Shown: in pieces, positions 8,472 through 18,200 of the stretch
Numbering within the stretch: position 1 is the stretch's first letter
Layout: each line of letters begins with the position of its first letter
The notes under the pieces: model-generated
Told to the model about the DNA's origin: nothing
Seen by the model: only the letters and a program-made list of their open reading frames with translations
The model's database searches: none
Origin: Caulobacter sp. BK020
GTDB lineage: Bacteria; Pseudomonadota; Alphaproteobacteria; Caulobacterales; Caulobacteraceae
Direction of reading: 5' to 3'
Assembly (NCBI RefSeq): GCF_004342605.1
Contig: NZ_SLZL01000013.1
Coordinates: 61,012 to 125,011, forward strand
DNA: 64,000 bases
Position numbers and translations under genes: made by a program

Positions 8472-9458
8472 TCAAAGACCCTCGAACAGCGCCGTCGATA
8501 GGTAGCGCTCGGCGAAGCTGGGAATGATCGCCACCACCAGCTTGCCGGCATAGTCGTCGCGCATGGCCAGGTCGAAGGCGGCGGTCAGGGCCGCGCCCGA
8601 GCTGATGCCCACCGGCAGGCCCTCGGTCGAGGCCGCCTTGCGGGCCATGGCGAAGCTGTCGTCGTTGCTCACCTGGATGATCTCGTCGATCACCCCGCGG
8701 TCGAGGATGCCCGGCACGAAGCCAGCGCCGATGCCCTGGATCTTGTGCGGGCCGGGCGCGCCGCCCGACAGCACGGCCGAGGCCTCTGGCTCGACGGCGA
8801 TCATCTTCACCGACGGCTTGCGGGCCTTCAGCACCTGGCCGACGCCCGAGATGGTGCCGCCGGTGCCGACGCCCGAGACCACCGCGTCCACGGCGCCGGC
8901 CGTGTCGTTCCAGATCTCCTCGGCCGTCGAAACCCGGTGGATCAGCGGGTTGGCGGTGTTCTCGAACTGCTGGGGCATCACCGCGCCGGGCGTGGCCTCG
9001 ATGATCTCCTGGGCCCGGGCGACGGCGCCGCGCATGCCCTTTTCGGCCGGGGTCAGCTCCAGCTTGGCGCCCAGCAGCAGCAGCATCTTGCGGCGCTCGA
9101 TCGACATGCTCTCGGGCATGACCAGGGTCAGCTTGTAGCCCTTGGCGGCGGCCACGAAGGCCAGGGCGATGCCGGTGTTGCCGCTAGTCGGCTCGACGAT
9201 CGTGCCGCCCGGCTTCAGCAGGCCCTTGGCCTCCAGATACTCGATCATGGCCACGCCGATGCGGTCCTTGACCGAGGCCAGCGGGTTGAAGAACTCCAGC
9301 TTGGCCACGACCGTGCCCTTGGGCTTCAGCTCGGCGGTCAGGTTGGGCAGGCGGACCAGCGGGGTGTCGCCGACCGTGTCGAGGATCGAGTCGAAGATCT
9401 TGCCGCGTCCGGCGCGCTTGAACCGCGCGGCGTCGTAGATCGAGGAGGCGTCGTCCAT
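8472..9458 (-). CDS. cysK: cysteine synthase A (O-acetylserine sulfhydrylase)
   Basis: A cytosolic PLP enzyme that makes L-cysteine from O-acetylserine and sulfide. At 328 residues it is typical of the family. The PLP lysine is Lys64 in the motif NPLASVKDRIG, the substrate loop TSGNTG is at 91-96, and the phosphate-binding GTGGTISG lies near 200. The N-terminal DTPLVRL is also conserved. It sits between dcm and vsr on the same strand, 77 bases after dcm and 31 before vsr, so all three could share a message. The placement of a sulfur-assimilation gene inside that pair is unusual. Confidence 0.96.
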   Translation of the reverse strand: MDDASSIYDAARFKRAGRGKIFDSILDTVGDTPLVRLPNLTAELKPKGTVVAKLEFFNPLASVKDRIGVAMIEYLEAKGLLKPGGTIVEPTSGNTGIALAFVAAAKGYKLTLVMPESMSIERRKMLLLLGAKLELTPAEKGMRGAVARAQEIIEATPGAVMPQQFENTANPLIHRVSTAEEIWNDTAGAVDAVVSGVGTGGTISGVGQVLKARKPSVKMIAVEPEASAVLSGGAPGPHKIQGIGAGFVPGILDRGVIDEIIQVSNDDSFAMARKAASTEGLPVGISSGAALTAAFDLAMRDDYAGKLVVAIIPSFAERYLSTALFEGL

Positions 9459-9535
9459 GGGAAGTCTCGCTTGGTGTGGCTTTGGCGGCCTGGGTTCAAG
9501 CCACCTTAGGCCGGGGGTTTTGACGTGTCAGCGGC

Positions 9536-10684
9536 TCATTCGGCGGCGAGCGGCGCAGTTTTCCTGAAGGCCAGCGGAGTCAGCAGGCCTTCGGCCAGCC
9601 AGCGCACCACCGGGGCGGCCACGCCGTCGCCGATCACGTGCAGGCCGGCCGTGGCGCTGCGGGGCAGTCGATAGGCCTCGGGCAGGCCCATCAGCCGGGC
9701 GCCCTCGCGCGGGCTGAGCAGGCGCGAGCGCGCTTGGCCCCGGTCGATCACCAGCAAGGTCTGGCGCGACGAGCCGCCGCGCGGGGTGCGCAGGCAGCCG
9801 GCCAGGCCGTCGAACCGCACCTCGGCCCGCTGCTCGCCGCCGCGCATCCGCCGAAAGACCGCCCCGACCGACCGCTCGCCGCTCTGGACCCGGGCCTCGA
9901 CGGCGGCGCGGTGGGCTGGGGCCATCAGGTCCAGCAGGGCGGCGGTCGCGGCGTCGGGCCGCCAGGTGACCTGGTCGTCGGGTTCGAGCAGGGCCGAAAG
10001 ATCGGTGTTGCGGGCCGGCGGCGCGGCAAGGCCCCACCAGGTCCAGGCGGCCGCCAGGTCGGCCGGCAGGCGGGCGTGGGCCTCGCGCACGGCGCGGGTC
10101 TGGAACGGGCTGGGTCCGGTCAGGCCCTCGACCGGCAGGCGGGTGGCGATCACGAACACCCGCGGCCGCGATTGCGGGACGAAGCGGGCGGCGTCGATCT
10201 CCAGGGCGCCGAACCGGTAGCCCTGGTCGGCCAGGGCCCGGCACAGGGCGGTGAAGTCGGCGCCGCCGTGCGAGGTGAGCAGGCCCACCACGTTCTCGAC
10301 CACCACGGTGTCCGGGCCGCGCCCTTCGGCGGAGAGCGCCTCCATCAGCTTCCAGAAGCCGAAGAAGGCCGAGGATCGCCCGCCCTGCAGACCGGCCCGG
10401 GCCCCGGCCAGGCTGAAGTCCTGGCAGGGGCTGGAGGCCCAGGCCAGGTCGGCCTGTCCCGGCAGGTCGGCCGGCGCGATCTTCCAGACGTCGCCCTGGC
10501 GGAAATGACCCTCGCCGTCCGTCGAGCCCGCGTCGGCGAAGTTGGCGCGATAGGTCGCGGCCTTGACCGGGTCGAAGTCGTTGGCGAAGGCGCAGGTCCA
10601 GGCCTCGCCCAGGCCCAGGCGCGCCATCCCGCCGCCGGCGAAGAATTCGTAGAAGACAGGGCCAGGAGCGGCGTTCCGATTCAT
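9536..10684 (-). CDS. DNA (cytosine-5)-methyltransferase
   Basis: A 382-residue C5-cytosine methyltransferase. Motif I FYEFFAGGGMARLGLG (residues 11-26) binds S-adenosylmethionine. Motif IV holds the nucleophile Cys87 in SSPCQDFS. Motif VI is VVENVVG with Glu130. Motif VIII is PQSRPRVFVIA and motif IX/X is REGARLMGLPEAYRLP. The start at 10684 puts motif I near the N-terminus, as is usual; a longer frame upstream only shadows the opposite-strand lipoprotein gene. No restriction endonuclease is adjacent, so it is probably an orphan methyltransferase. A vsr gene lies two genes downstream. The recognition sequence cannot be read from this sequence. Confidence 0.94.
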   Translation of the reverse strand: MNRNAAPGPVFYEFFAGGGMARLGLGEAWTCAFANDFDPVKAATYRANFADAGSTDGEGHFRQGDVWKIAPADLPGQADLAWASSPCQDFSLAGARAGLQGGRSSAFFGFWKLMEALSAEGRGPDTVVVENVVGLLTSHGGADFTALCRALADQGYRFGALEIDAARFVPQSRPRVFVIATRLPVEGLTGPSPFQTRAVREAHARLPADLAAAWTWWGLAAPPARNTDLSALLEPDDQVTWRPDAATAALLDLMAPAHRAAVEARVQSGERSVGAVFRRMRGGEQRAEVRFDGLAGCLRTPRGGSSRQTLLVIDRGQARSRLLSPREGARLMGLPEAYRLPRSATAGLHVIGDGVAAPVVRWLAEGLLTPLAFRKTAPLAAE

Positions 10685-10730
10685 CGCCCGGGAGTCTAGC
10701 GTGAGCCGCCCCTGCGAGGATAGCGCCGCC

Positions 10731-11183
10731 ATGCTTCGTTTCACGTTCCCGAGGAGCGTCGCCCTTCCCCTGGTCCTGGGTGTCGCCGCGGGCCTGGCGG
10801 CGTGCGGGGAGTCGCCGATGGGCGCGTCGGACGGCGCCGCGACCGCGCCGGCCGACGCCCCGGCCTCGGCGCCGCCGGGACCGGACTTCTCCGGCGATTT
10901 CGACCTGGTGGGGACCGAGCCGTTCTGGGGCGGCGCGATCCGCCCGGACGGCCTGAGCCTGACGCGAGCGGGCGAGGCTGAGGTCCGCGCCGACAATCCG
11001 GGCGTCAGGGTCAAGGGCGGCGCCGGCGTGTGGGACGCCGGCGCCCTGGTGCTGAAACTTCGGGCCGAACCGTGCTCGGACGGCATGTCGGATCGACGAT
11101 ACGGCTATCGCGCGGAGGTCACGCTCGAAGGGCGGACGCTAAGGGGCTGCGCCGCCGCGCCGGGGACGGCGCCGCCTCAGTAG
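10731..11183 (+). CDS. putative lipoprotein, COG3650-like
   Basis: A 150-residue exported protein. The N-terminus has a signal sequence ending in the lipobox-like GLAAC, followed by an Ala/Pro-rich linker and a small beta-rich domain with GTEPFWGGAIRPDG, a signature of the COG3650-like envelope proteins. Two cysteines (EPCSDG and RGCAAA) may form a disulfide in the periplasm. The ATG at 10731 is preferred over 10701 because the positive n-region and hydrophobic core follow directly. It is divergent from the methyltransferase with only 46 bases between starts. Its last seven bases overlap the end of the convergent sugar transferase gene. Confidence 0.78.
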   Translation: MLRFTFPRSVALPLVLGVAAGLAACGESPMGASDGAATAPADAPASAPPGPDFSGDFDLVGTEPFWGGAIRPDGLSLTRAGEAEVRADNPGVRVKGGAGVWDAGALVLKLRAEPCSDGMSDRRYGYRAEVTLEGRTLRGCAAAPGTAPPQ

Positions 11184-12019
11184 GCCGTGCGCTGCAGCGG
11201 CACCACGACGGCGGTCGAGACCAGGATCCAGACGTCCTGCAGGATCGACCAGTTCTCGATGTAGTGATTGTCGAACCGGATGCGCTGTTCCATGTCGGCG
11301 ACCGTCTCGGTCTCGCCGCGGAAGCCCTTGACCTGCGACAGGCCGGTGATGCCCGGGCGGGTGCGGAAACGCTTGTGATAGTCGGCGATGTTGGAGCCGT
11401 AATATTCGTCGTGGGCCAGGGCGTGCGGGCGCGGCCCGACCAGCGACATGTCCCCTTTCAGCACGTTCAGAAGTTGCGGCAGCTCGTCCAGGCTGGAACG
11501 GCGCAGGAAACGTCCCACCCGGGTGACCCGGCTGTCGTTGCGGGTGGCCTGCTTCACGACGGCGCCGTCGTCGGCGACCGTCATCGAGCGGAACTTGTAG
11601 ACGCGGAACGGCACGCCGTTCAGGCCGGTCCGCCTTTGCACAAACAGGACCGGCCCGCGGCTGTCGAGCTTGACGGCCAGGGCGATCAACAGAAGCGTCG
11701 GAGCCAGAAAGATCAGCAGTCCCAGAGAACCCGCGATGTCGAGGAGACGCTTCTGAAAGCTGTAGGCCGGCCCCGTGCGAGACGCGCGCGGCTGTTCCAG
11801 ACCCGTAATCGCGTACCCCTGTTCCATATCAGACCTCATCCGTCCTTCGTGCCGGGCCGATGGAATAACGCCCTCGGAGTCGTCCCTAGCAAGGGTCACG
11901 CCACTCAACTTTCCAAGCTCAGCCGTATCGAACGGCGGCTTGTTCGAGAGCTTTGCTGAGATTGTTTCTTGGTCCACACTGAGATCCCCATTAACAATCC
12001 AGAAGCCATAAGGGAACAC
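11177..12019 (-). CDS. polyprenyl-phosphate glycosyl-1-phosphate transferase (priming transferase)
   Basis: This enzyme starts envelope polysaccharide repeat units by moving a sugar-1-phosphate from a nucleotide sugar to undecaprenyl phosphate at the inner membrane. The C-terminal 190 residues are the catalytic domain: [18 protein letters not shown] (single re-entrant hydrophobic helix), [25 protein letters not shown] with the Asp-Glu pair, LVGPRP, and DNHYIENWS at the end. The N-terminal 85 residues are polar and do not form the four-helix domain of WbaP-type enzymes, so it is a short, monotopic PssY/HfsE-like form. It lies 15 kb from the polysaccharide locus and could prime that polymer or holdfast. 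The translation start is uncertain; Met codons around residues 61-65 are alternatives. Confidence 0.9.
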   Translation of the reverse strand: MFPYGFWIVNGDLSVDQETISAKLSNKPPFDTAELGKLSGVTLARDDSEGVIPSARHEGRMRSDMEQGYAITGLEQPRASRTGPAYSFQKRLLDIAGSLGLLIFLAPTLLLIALAVKLDSRGPVLFVQRRTGLNGVPFRVYKFRSMTVADDGAVVKQATRNDSRVTRVGRFLRRSSLDELPQLLNVLKGDMSLVGPRPHALAHDEYYGSNIADYHKRFRTRPGITGLSQVKGFRGETETVADMEQRIRFDNHYIENWSILQDVWILVSTAVVVPLQRTAY

Positions 12020-12136
12020 GCGAAAGCTCTTTTTTGCGATCTGGTTGTTCAGATGACAGGGACGGCGTATTTTTTCGCCACAACGCTAGATCGTTTTGAC
12101 ACTCTTTCGTCGTTTCCCCACATGGACCAGATTCTT

Positions 12137-12157
12137 GAGACACCAAACTAGTGTCTC
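12137..12157. promoter_or_regulatory. 7-bp inverted repeat between divergent genes
   Basis: GAGACAC and GTGTCTC are separated by seven bases in the AT-richer gap between the sugar transferase and the hydrolase genes. The symmetry suits a regulator-binding site for the divergent promoters, but no regulator can be named. Confidence 0.35.
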
Positions 12158-12216
12158 GAATTGGGCCATGCAGCCCCGTATTGAAAATTTCATGACGCTC
12201 GCCATGGACGGGTACT

Positions 12217-13005
12217 GTGATGCTTAGCGCCACCATGAGGTCCGCGGAATGGGGCGCCAGCCTCGCCGGCGCGTCGAAGGTGTTCAGGCCCTCGGGACCC
12301 GGCCCCTTCCCGGTGGCGCTGATCCTGCACGGCTGCGGCGGCAAGACGCCGTTCCTGGAGGCCTATGCCCAGGTCGCGGTCGAGGCCGGGTGGGCGGCTG
12401 TGGTGGTCGACAGCTTCGCGCCGCGCGGGATCTCGCCGCTGCGCGCCAAGCTGACGGTCTGCACCGGGACCGCGTTGCGAGGCCTCCAGCGCTCAGGCGA
12501 CATCTTCGCCATGCTGGCCTGGCTGGAAGGCCAGGCTTGGGCCGACGCCGAGCGCGTGTTCCTGGCCGGCTGGAGCCATGGCGGCTGGGCGATCATGGAC
12601 GGCTATGCGATCGGCCAGGACGCCGCCCGCGCCACGGGCGTCGTCGACGCCGATCCGCTGAAGCTGCGCGCCCGCGTCAAGGGCGCCTTGCTGGTCTATC
12701 CGTACGCGGCCTATCCCTCCCTGACCTCCAGCCAGGGATGGAGCAACGTCCAGGGAGCCATTGGCCCCAAGGTGTTCTCCGTCGTCGCCGGCAAGGATCA
12801 GGTGGTCGGCTGGAAATATCCGCAGAAGGCGCTCGAACGCCTCAAGCGCGACGGCCTGGTAGTCGACACCGCCTTCTATCCGGACGCCACCCACGCCTTC
12901 GACGACGATCGCGCCAACGATCCGCGGGCCCGGTACCGACCTGACCTGTTCGCCCGCACTCAGGACTATTTCGCCAGCGCCCTGGCGGTGGCGGCGGCCG
13001 GCTAA
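12217..13005 (+). CDS. dienelactone-hydrolase-like alpha/beta hydrolase
   Basis: A 262-residue alpha/beta hydrolase with no clear signal peptide. The oxyanion-hole strand VALILHGCGG is followed by the nucleophile elbow GWSHGG (Ser in GxSxG) and by a C-terminal DATHAFDD carrying the catalytic His. This order and spacing match the dienelactone hydrolase family. HGCGGKTPF and a conserved Asp in the later strand (VVAGKDQVVG) complete the likely triad. The substrate is unknown. The start may be the GTG at 12217 or the ATG at 12220. It is probably a single-gene unit. Confidence 0.85.
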   Translation: MMLSATMRSAEWGASLAGASKVFRPSGPGPFPVALILHGCGGKTPFLEAYAQVAVEAGWAAVVVDSFAPRGISPLRAKLTVCTGTALRGLQRSGDIFAMLAWLEGQAWADAERVFLAGWSHGGWAIMDGYAIGQDAARATGVVDADPLKLRARVKGALLVYPYAAYPSLTSSQGWSNVQGAIGPKVFSVVAGKDQVVGWKYPQKALERLKRDGLVVDTAFYPDATHAFDDDRANDPRARYRPDLFARTQDYFASALAVAAAG

Positions 13006-13092
13006 ACTCGCCTTCAACGCGCATTCTTCCCTCCAAGATTGTGCGTCCCAGATTTGTATGCCAGGGTCGCACCTCCTAGCGGGAGGCCTTCC

Positions 13093-13557
13093 ATGAAGCT
13101 GGCGCCGTTCGCGCGAGCCGCGCTCGCCCTGACCCTCGCCCTGGCGCCCGTCGCCTGCGCGCCGGTGGCGCCGCCGCCCAATCCCGTCGCCCAGGTCACC
13201 GCCGCCAGCCTGAAGGCCCAGACCCTGTCGCTGCTGGACCTGGCCGGAGATCCCTACGCCAACCACGCCGCCGAGGTGGACGCCCTGACGGCGCGGATCG
13301 ACGCCGCGGCCAGCGCGGCGGGGGCAGATCCGCTCAACACCTTTTCGGCCCGGCAATGGGCGGTGCTGCGCGATCCAAGCCGAGCGCTCTACGGCGGCAC
13401 GATCGCCCTGTGGCGCAGCCAGGGCGCGTTGAGCCCAGCCTTCCGCGACCAGAAGAAGATCCAGATCGGCCGGGCGTTCGACTACATCCTCTGCCTGGAG
13501 GCCAACAAGCGGCAGGCCACGGCCTGCGGCCAGATCGAGGAAGGCGGCGCGTCATGA
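13093..13557 (+). CDS. small secreted or lipoprotein, unknown function
   Basis: A 154-residue exported protein. An excellent ribosome binding site (GGGAGG, 13081-13086) precedes the ATG. The signal sequence runs to about ALAPVACAP, where the Cys could be lipidated although the residue at -3 is Pro. The mature part is mostly helical and has three further cysteines at the end (YILCLEANKR and TACGQIEE). I do not recognise the family. Its stop overlaps the next start as ATGA, so the two are translationally coupled and probably work together. Confidence 0.7.
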   Translation: MKLAPFARAALALTLALAPVACAPVAPPPNPVAQVTAASLKAQTLSLLDLAGDPYANHAAEVDALTARIDAAASAAGADPLNTFSARQWAVLRDPSRALYGGTIALWRSQGALSPAFRDQKKIQIGRAFDYILCLEANKRQATACGQIEEGGAS

Positions 13558-13898
13558 GCCAGTTCGACGACTTCCTGGCGGCCGCCAAGGCCAACCTCTC
13601 GGCGCTGGGCAAGGACAGCTTCGAGGGCTATTCCGACCAGGTGAAGGTCCTGGCCCAGGACGCCCTCGACAAGGCCAAGGCCAATCTGGCGCTCTGGACC
13701 GGCCAGCTGGCGGCCGGCCAACTCAGCCAGGCCGAGTTCAGGAACCTGGTCCAGGGCGAGACCGACCTGACCGAGATCGCCGGCTACACCGCCGCCGGGA
13801 TCAGCCAGGCCGAGGCCCAGCGACTGCGCGACGCGGTGACCCTGACCGTGATCAACACGGCGCTGGACACCTTCCTCACGTCCAGGCCGGCCTCCTGA
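13554..13898 (+). CDS. small helical protein coupled to the preceding lipoprotein
   Basis: A 114-residue soluble protein with no signal peptide. It is nearly all amphipathic helix and contains a weak internal duplication (AAAKANLSALG near residue 9 and DKAKANLALWTG near 38). I do not recognise the family. It starts within the stop of the upstream gene (ATGA overlap), which is strong evidence for a joint function. It ends directly against the convergent DUF418 gene with no intervening base. Confidence 0.68.
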   Translation: MSQFDDFLAAAKANLSALGKDSFEGYSDQVKVLAQDALDKAKANLALWTGQLAAGQLSQAEFRNLVQGETDLTEIAGYTAAGISQAEAQRLRDAVTLTVINTALDTFLTSRPAS

Positions 13899-15131
13899 TC
13901 AGGCCGCGACGGGCGCCATGCGACGCTCGCGGCGCAGCGGCATGGGACCGCGATAGGCCAGCCGCCACAGCCACTCCAGCGGCCCCATGGTGAAGCGAGC
14001 CATCCACCAGCGCGACCACAGGATCTGCAGCAGCCAGATCACGGCCACGGCGCCGGCCAGGAACGGTCGGTCGACCTTGCCGTACAGCCCCGGACCGCGA
14101 CCGCCGTACAGCAGCACCGTCATCAGGACCGACTGAGTCAGGTAGTTGGTGAAGGCCATCTGGCCCACCGGCGCCAGCACGGCCGGGATCGCCTTCCAGA
14201 GACGAGCGCGCGTCGCCATCACCATCAGTCCCACATAGCCCAGGCTGACCACGGGGGCCGTGGCGCTCTGCAGCCAGCGGGCCAGGGCGCGGGAGGGCCA
14301 GGGGTGGCTGGGCAGCAGCATGTAGGTCGTCTCGGCCATGCCGACGATCGCCAGGGCGCCCAGGCCGGCGGCGATCAGGCCTTGATAGACGCCGGTCGAG
14401 GCCCTGCCGCTCAGGACGCCCAGCTTGTAGAGGCCCATGCCGATCAGCATCAGCGACAGCACCAGCAGCGGCCAGGTCGGAGGCCACTGGGTGAACGAGC
14501 CGGACACGTAGTCCCAGTAGTCCTTGGCGTTCTGGACGAAGGACTGGGCGAAGCTTCCGGCGTACTGGGCGCTGTCGGCGTGGACTTGGGCCAGGAACTT
14601 GGCCATGGCGGCGGGCGGCGGGTCGCCGCCGCCCTCGGCCGCGTGCTTGAGCAGGTTCCAGGCGCCCCAGGCCGAGAGCCCCAGGTGCAGGCCGATCCCC
14701 GCCTGCAACAGGCGCCTGGCCGGCCACGCGCGGACCCAAAGCGCCAGCAGTCCGACGATCGCATAGGTGTTGAGCACGTCGCCCTGCCAGATCACCAGGC
14801 CGTGGAAGAGGCCGATGGCCAGCAGGCTGACCAGGCGCAGGATCAGGATCTTCCGGCGCTGGCCGGCGTCGGCCCCCACCCCACCCTCGCCGCCGACCAG
14901 CAGGATCGAGGCGCCGAACAGCATGGCGAACATCGAATAGAACTTCTGCTGGAAGAACACCTGGGTGACCCACCAGACCGCCACCGAGTCCGGCGCCATG
15001 CCCAGCGGCCACAGGGTCAGGCTGGTGGCCACCGCGTGAGGCTCGGCCGAGATCGGGATGTTGCACAGGAGGATGCCCAGCACCGCCAGGCCCCGCAAGG
15101 AGTCCAGCAGAACGATACGATCCTTGACCAT
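13899..15131 (-). CDS. DUF418 domain membrane protein
   Basis: A 410-residue polytopic inner-membrane protein with about ten hydrophobic segments. The N-terminus VLLDSLRGLAVLGILLCN and the later FYSMFAMLFGASILL, VGQMAFTNYLTQSV and WMARFTMGPLEWLWR are typical of the DUF418 family, which is distantly related to acyltransferase-3 proteins. The start at 15131 is chosen because the family signature begins there; a longer frame adds 28 unconserved residues. The substrate is unknown, though related proteins are thought to acylate envelope molecules. Apparently a single gene. Confidence 0.88.
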   Translation of the reverse strand: MVKDRIVLLDSLRGLAVLGILLCNIPISAEPHAVATSLTLWPLGMAPDSVAVWWVTQVFFQQKFYSMFAMLFGASILLVGGEGGVGADAGQRRKILILRLVSLLAIGLFHGLVIWQGDVLNTYAIVGLLALWVRAWPARRLLQAGIGLHLGLSAWGAWNLLKHAAEGGGDPPPAAMAKFLAQVHADSAQYAGSFAQSFVQNAKDYWDYVSGSFTQWPPTWPLLVLSLMLIGMGLYKLGVLSGRASTGVYQGLIAAGLGALAIVGMAETTYMLLPSHPWPSRALARWLQSATAPVVSLGYVGLMVMATRARLWKAIPAVLAPVGQMAFTNYLTQSVLMTVLLYGGRGPGLYGKVDRPFLAGAVAVIWLLQILWSRWWMARFTMGPLEWLWRLAYRGPMPLRRERRMAPVAA

Positions 15132-15259
15132 CCACGCCCCCGAAACGCCAAACCTACGCCGATCGGTCACGATCCTGGACTGTCCGCGCCCGAACGACAA
15201 CCCTGGGTTAGGCAAACCTCATCGGGGACATGCCGTGCGTATGCCCCCGTCGTGAAACA

Positions 15260-18200
15260 TCAGCCCGCCGTCGCCAACCCTCGCAGGGCGGCGTTGGCGA
15301 TCGTCAGCTTGGCGAAGGTCCAGCCGCCGCCGGCCTGCTCGATATCCTCGACCGTGCGCTTGGCGGCCCGGACGCCTTCGGCGCGCAGGGCCCCCCAGGA
15401 GGCCACCGCCGCCTTGGCCGAGGCCTCGTCGTCGCCGGCCTGGGCGTTGGCGGCGAACTTCAGCACCGCCTGGGTGATCGCCGTCTGTTCGGCCAGCATG
15501 TCCTCGATCAGCCGGCGAACCGCCAGGCGCTCGAAGGCGTCGCCGCCGACGAACGAACCGGCCGCCGAGCGCAGGCGGTCGAAGCCATAGGCCGCGCCGA
15601 CCTGGTGATAGAGGCGGGCCACGTTCTCCACCGACCAGCTGGACGCGTTGCCCAGGTCGACCAGGTCGGCCGCCGTTGTCACCGGCTGCAGGGCCGCCAC
15701 GGCCTGGGCCAAGGCCTCCGGCGCGCCGTCGGCCACATAGGCCTTGGCCCGCTTGGCGACGGCCTTCTGCTCGAACGGCGAGAGGATCGTGGTCCCCAGG
15801 GCCGACAGCGCCTTGACCGACGGACCATAGGCCTCGACCAGCGCCTTGACCGTCGACTTGTCCTTGAACGCCCGGCGCGCCAGCCAGAAGGTCAGGCTGC
15901 GCACGGCGTAGGCCAGCGCCTTGTATAGCGCCAGCTGACCGTTGGCCGAGGCCTTGCCGTCCAGGGCCGAGACCTGGTCCCACAGGGCGTCGATCCCCAG
16001 GATCTCCCGCGCCGCGGCGAAGGCGATGACCAGGGCCGTGGTGTCGCAGGCGGCGGCGGCGCGCAGGCGGCTGGGGAAGGTCGGGCCGCACATGTTGATC
16101 ATCTGGTTGTCCAGCACCGTGGCGATGATCTCGCGCCTCAGGCGGTGCTGCTGCATGGCGTCGCCGTACTGGCCGAGGGCCGACGGGAAGTAGCCCTTCA
16201 GCGTCGCCTCGAACCAGGGATCGTCCGGCGCCCGGGAGGCGACGATGTCGTCGAACAGGTCGATCTTGCCATAGGCCAGCAGCACGGCCATTTCCGGCCG
16301 GGTCAGGCCCTTGCCGGCCTGCGCGCGGTCTGTCAGAGCCGCCGCTTCGGGCAGGCCCTCGACCTTGCGGTCCAGCCGCCCCTTCGCCTCCAGCTCGGTC
16401 ATGAACCGGGCGTGGGACTCGACCTCGGAGACCGCGTCGCTTTCCATCAGCGACAAGGCCAGGGTCTGGTCGTAGTTGTCGGCCAGGACGTGGCTGGCCA
16501 CGTCGTCGGTCATGGTCGGCAGCAGCTGGTTGCGAGCGTCGCGGGTCAGGGCGCCGCCGCGCTCCAGGATCCCGGTCAGGATCTTGATATTGACCTCGTG
16601 GTCGGAACTGTCGACGCCGGCCGAATTGTCGATGGCGTCGGTGTTCAGCCGGCCGCCCAGTTGCGCGAACTCGATGCGGCCCGCCTGGGTCAGGCCCAGA
16701 TTGGCGCCCTCGCCCACCACCTTGACCCGCAGGTCGGCGCCGTTGACGCGGATGGCGTCGTTGGCCTTGTCGCCGGCCTCGGCCTGGCTCTCGCCCCTGG
16801 CCTTCACATAGGTGCCGATGCCGCCGAGATAGAGCAGCTCGGCCTTCGACTTGAGGATCGCGGTCAGCAGTTCGGCCGGGGTCACCGTCTCGGCCTTGAT
16901 CTCGAACAGCGCCCGCACTTCGGGCGACAGCGGGATCTGCTTCAGCGAGCGCGCGAAGACGCCGCCGCCCTTGGAGATCAAGTTCTTGTCGTAGTCGTCC
17001 CAGGACGAGCGCGGCAGCTTGAACATCCGGTCGCGCTCGGCCCACGACTTGGCCGGATCCGGGTCGGGGTCCAGGAAGATGTGGCGATGGTCGAAGGCGG
17101 CCAGCAGGCGGGTCTGCTTGGACAGCAGCATGCCGTTGCCGAACACGTCGCCGCTCATGTCGCCGACGCCGACGGCGGTGAACGGCTCGGCCTGGATGTC
17201 CTTGCCCAGTTCGCGGAAGTGGCGCTTGACCGCTTCCCAGGCGCCGCGGGCGGTGATGCCCATCACCTTGTGGTCGTAGCCGACCGAGCCGCCCGAGGCG
17301 AAGGCGTCGCCCAGCCAGAAGCCGTAGTCCTCGGCCACGCCGTTGGCGATGTCGGAGAAGGTGGCCGTGCCCTTGTCGGCGGCGACGACCAGATAGGGAT
17401 CCTCGCCGTCATGGACGACCACCCCGACCGGCGGCACGATCCTGTTGTCGGCGTCGATATTGTCGGTGATGTCCAGCAGGCCCGACAGGAAGGTCTTGTA
17501 GGCGCGGATCGCCTCGGCCTGGATGGCGTCGCGGTCGCCGCCGCGCGGCAGGTTCTTCGGATAGAAGCCGCCCTTGGAGCCGACCGGCACGATGACCGCG
17601 TTCTTGACCTGCTGAGCCTTGACCAAGCCCAGCACCTCGGTGCGGAAGTCGTCGCGGCGGTCGCTCCAGCGCAGACCCCCGCGGGCGACCGGCCCAAAGC
17701 GCAGGTGCACGCCTTCGACATGCGGGGCCGAGACGTAGATCTCGCGATACGGCTTGGGGGCCGGCAGGTCCTCCAGCGCACGCGAGGCGATCTTGTAGCT
17801 GATGTAGGGCTTGGGCTCGCCGTCGGGGCCGAGCTGGAAGAAGTTGGTCCGCTGGATGGCGCCGATCAGGGCGGCGATGCGACGCAGGACCCGGTCGGCG
17901 TCCAGGCTCGCGACCGCCTGCAGGGCTTCGTTGATGTCGGCCTCGACGGCCTTGGCCTGCTCCTGGCGAGCGGCCAGGTCGGCGCGGACGGCCGGATCGA
18001 ACTTGATGCGGAACAGGTCGAGGATCAGGCGGGTGACGCCGGGATTGTCCGACAGGGCTTGCTCCTGCACGCCCTGGCTGGGATCCAGGCCCGTCTGCTG
18101 GCGGTAGCGGGCCAGGGCGCGGACCAGGGCGGCCTCGCGCCAGCCGACGCCCAGCTCCAGCACCAGCCGGTTGAAGCCGTCGCTCTCGGCGCGGCCCGTC

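Noticed and set aside
9536..10684. Restriction-modification system around the cytosine methyltransferase
   Set aside because: No restriction endonuclease-like gene is adjacent. Vsr is a mismatch repair enzyme, not a restriction partner.
13899..15131. DUF418 protein as part of the polysaccharide locus
   Set aside because: It is more than 12 kb away, with housekeeping genes such as gdhB between. Sharing an acyltransferase-like fold is not enough to link them.
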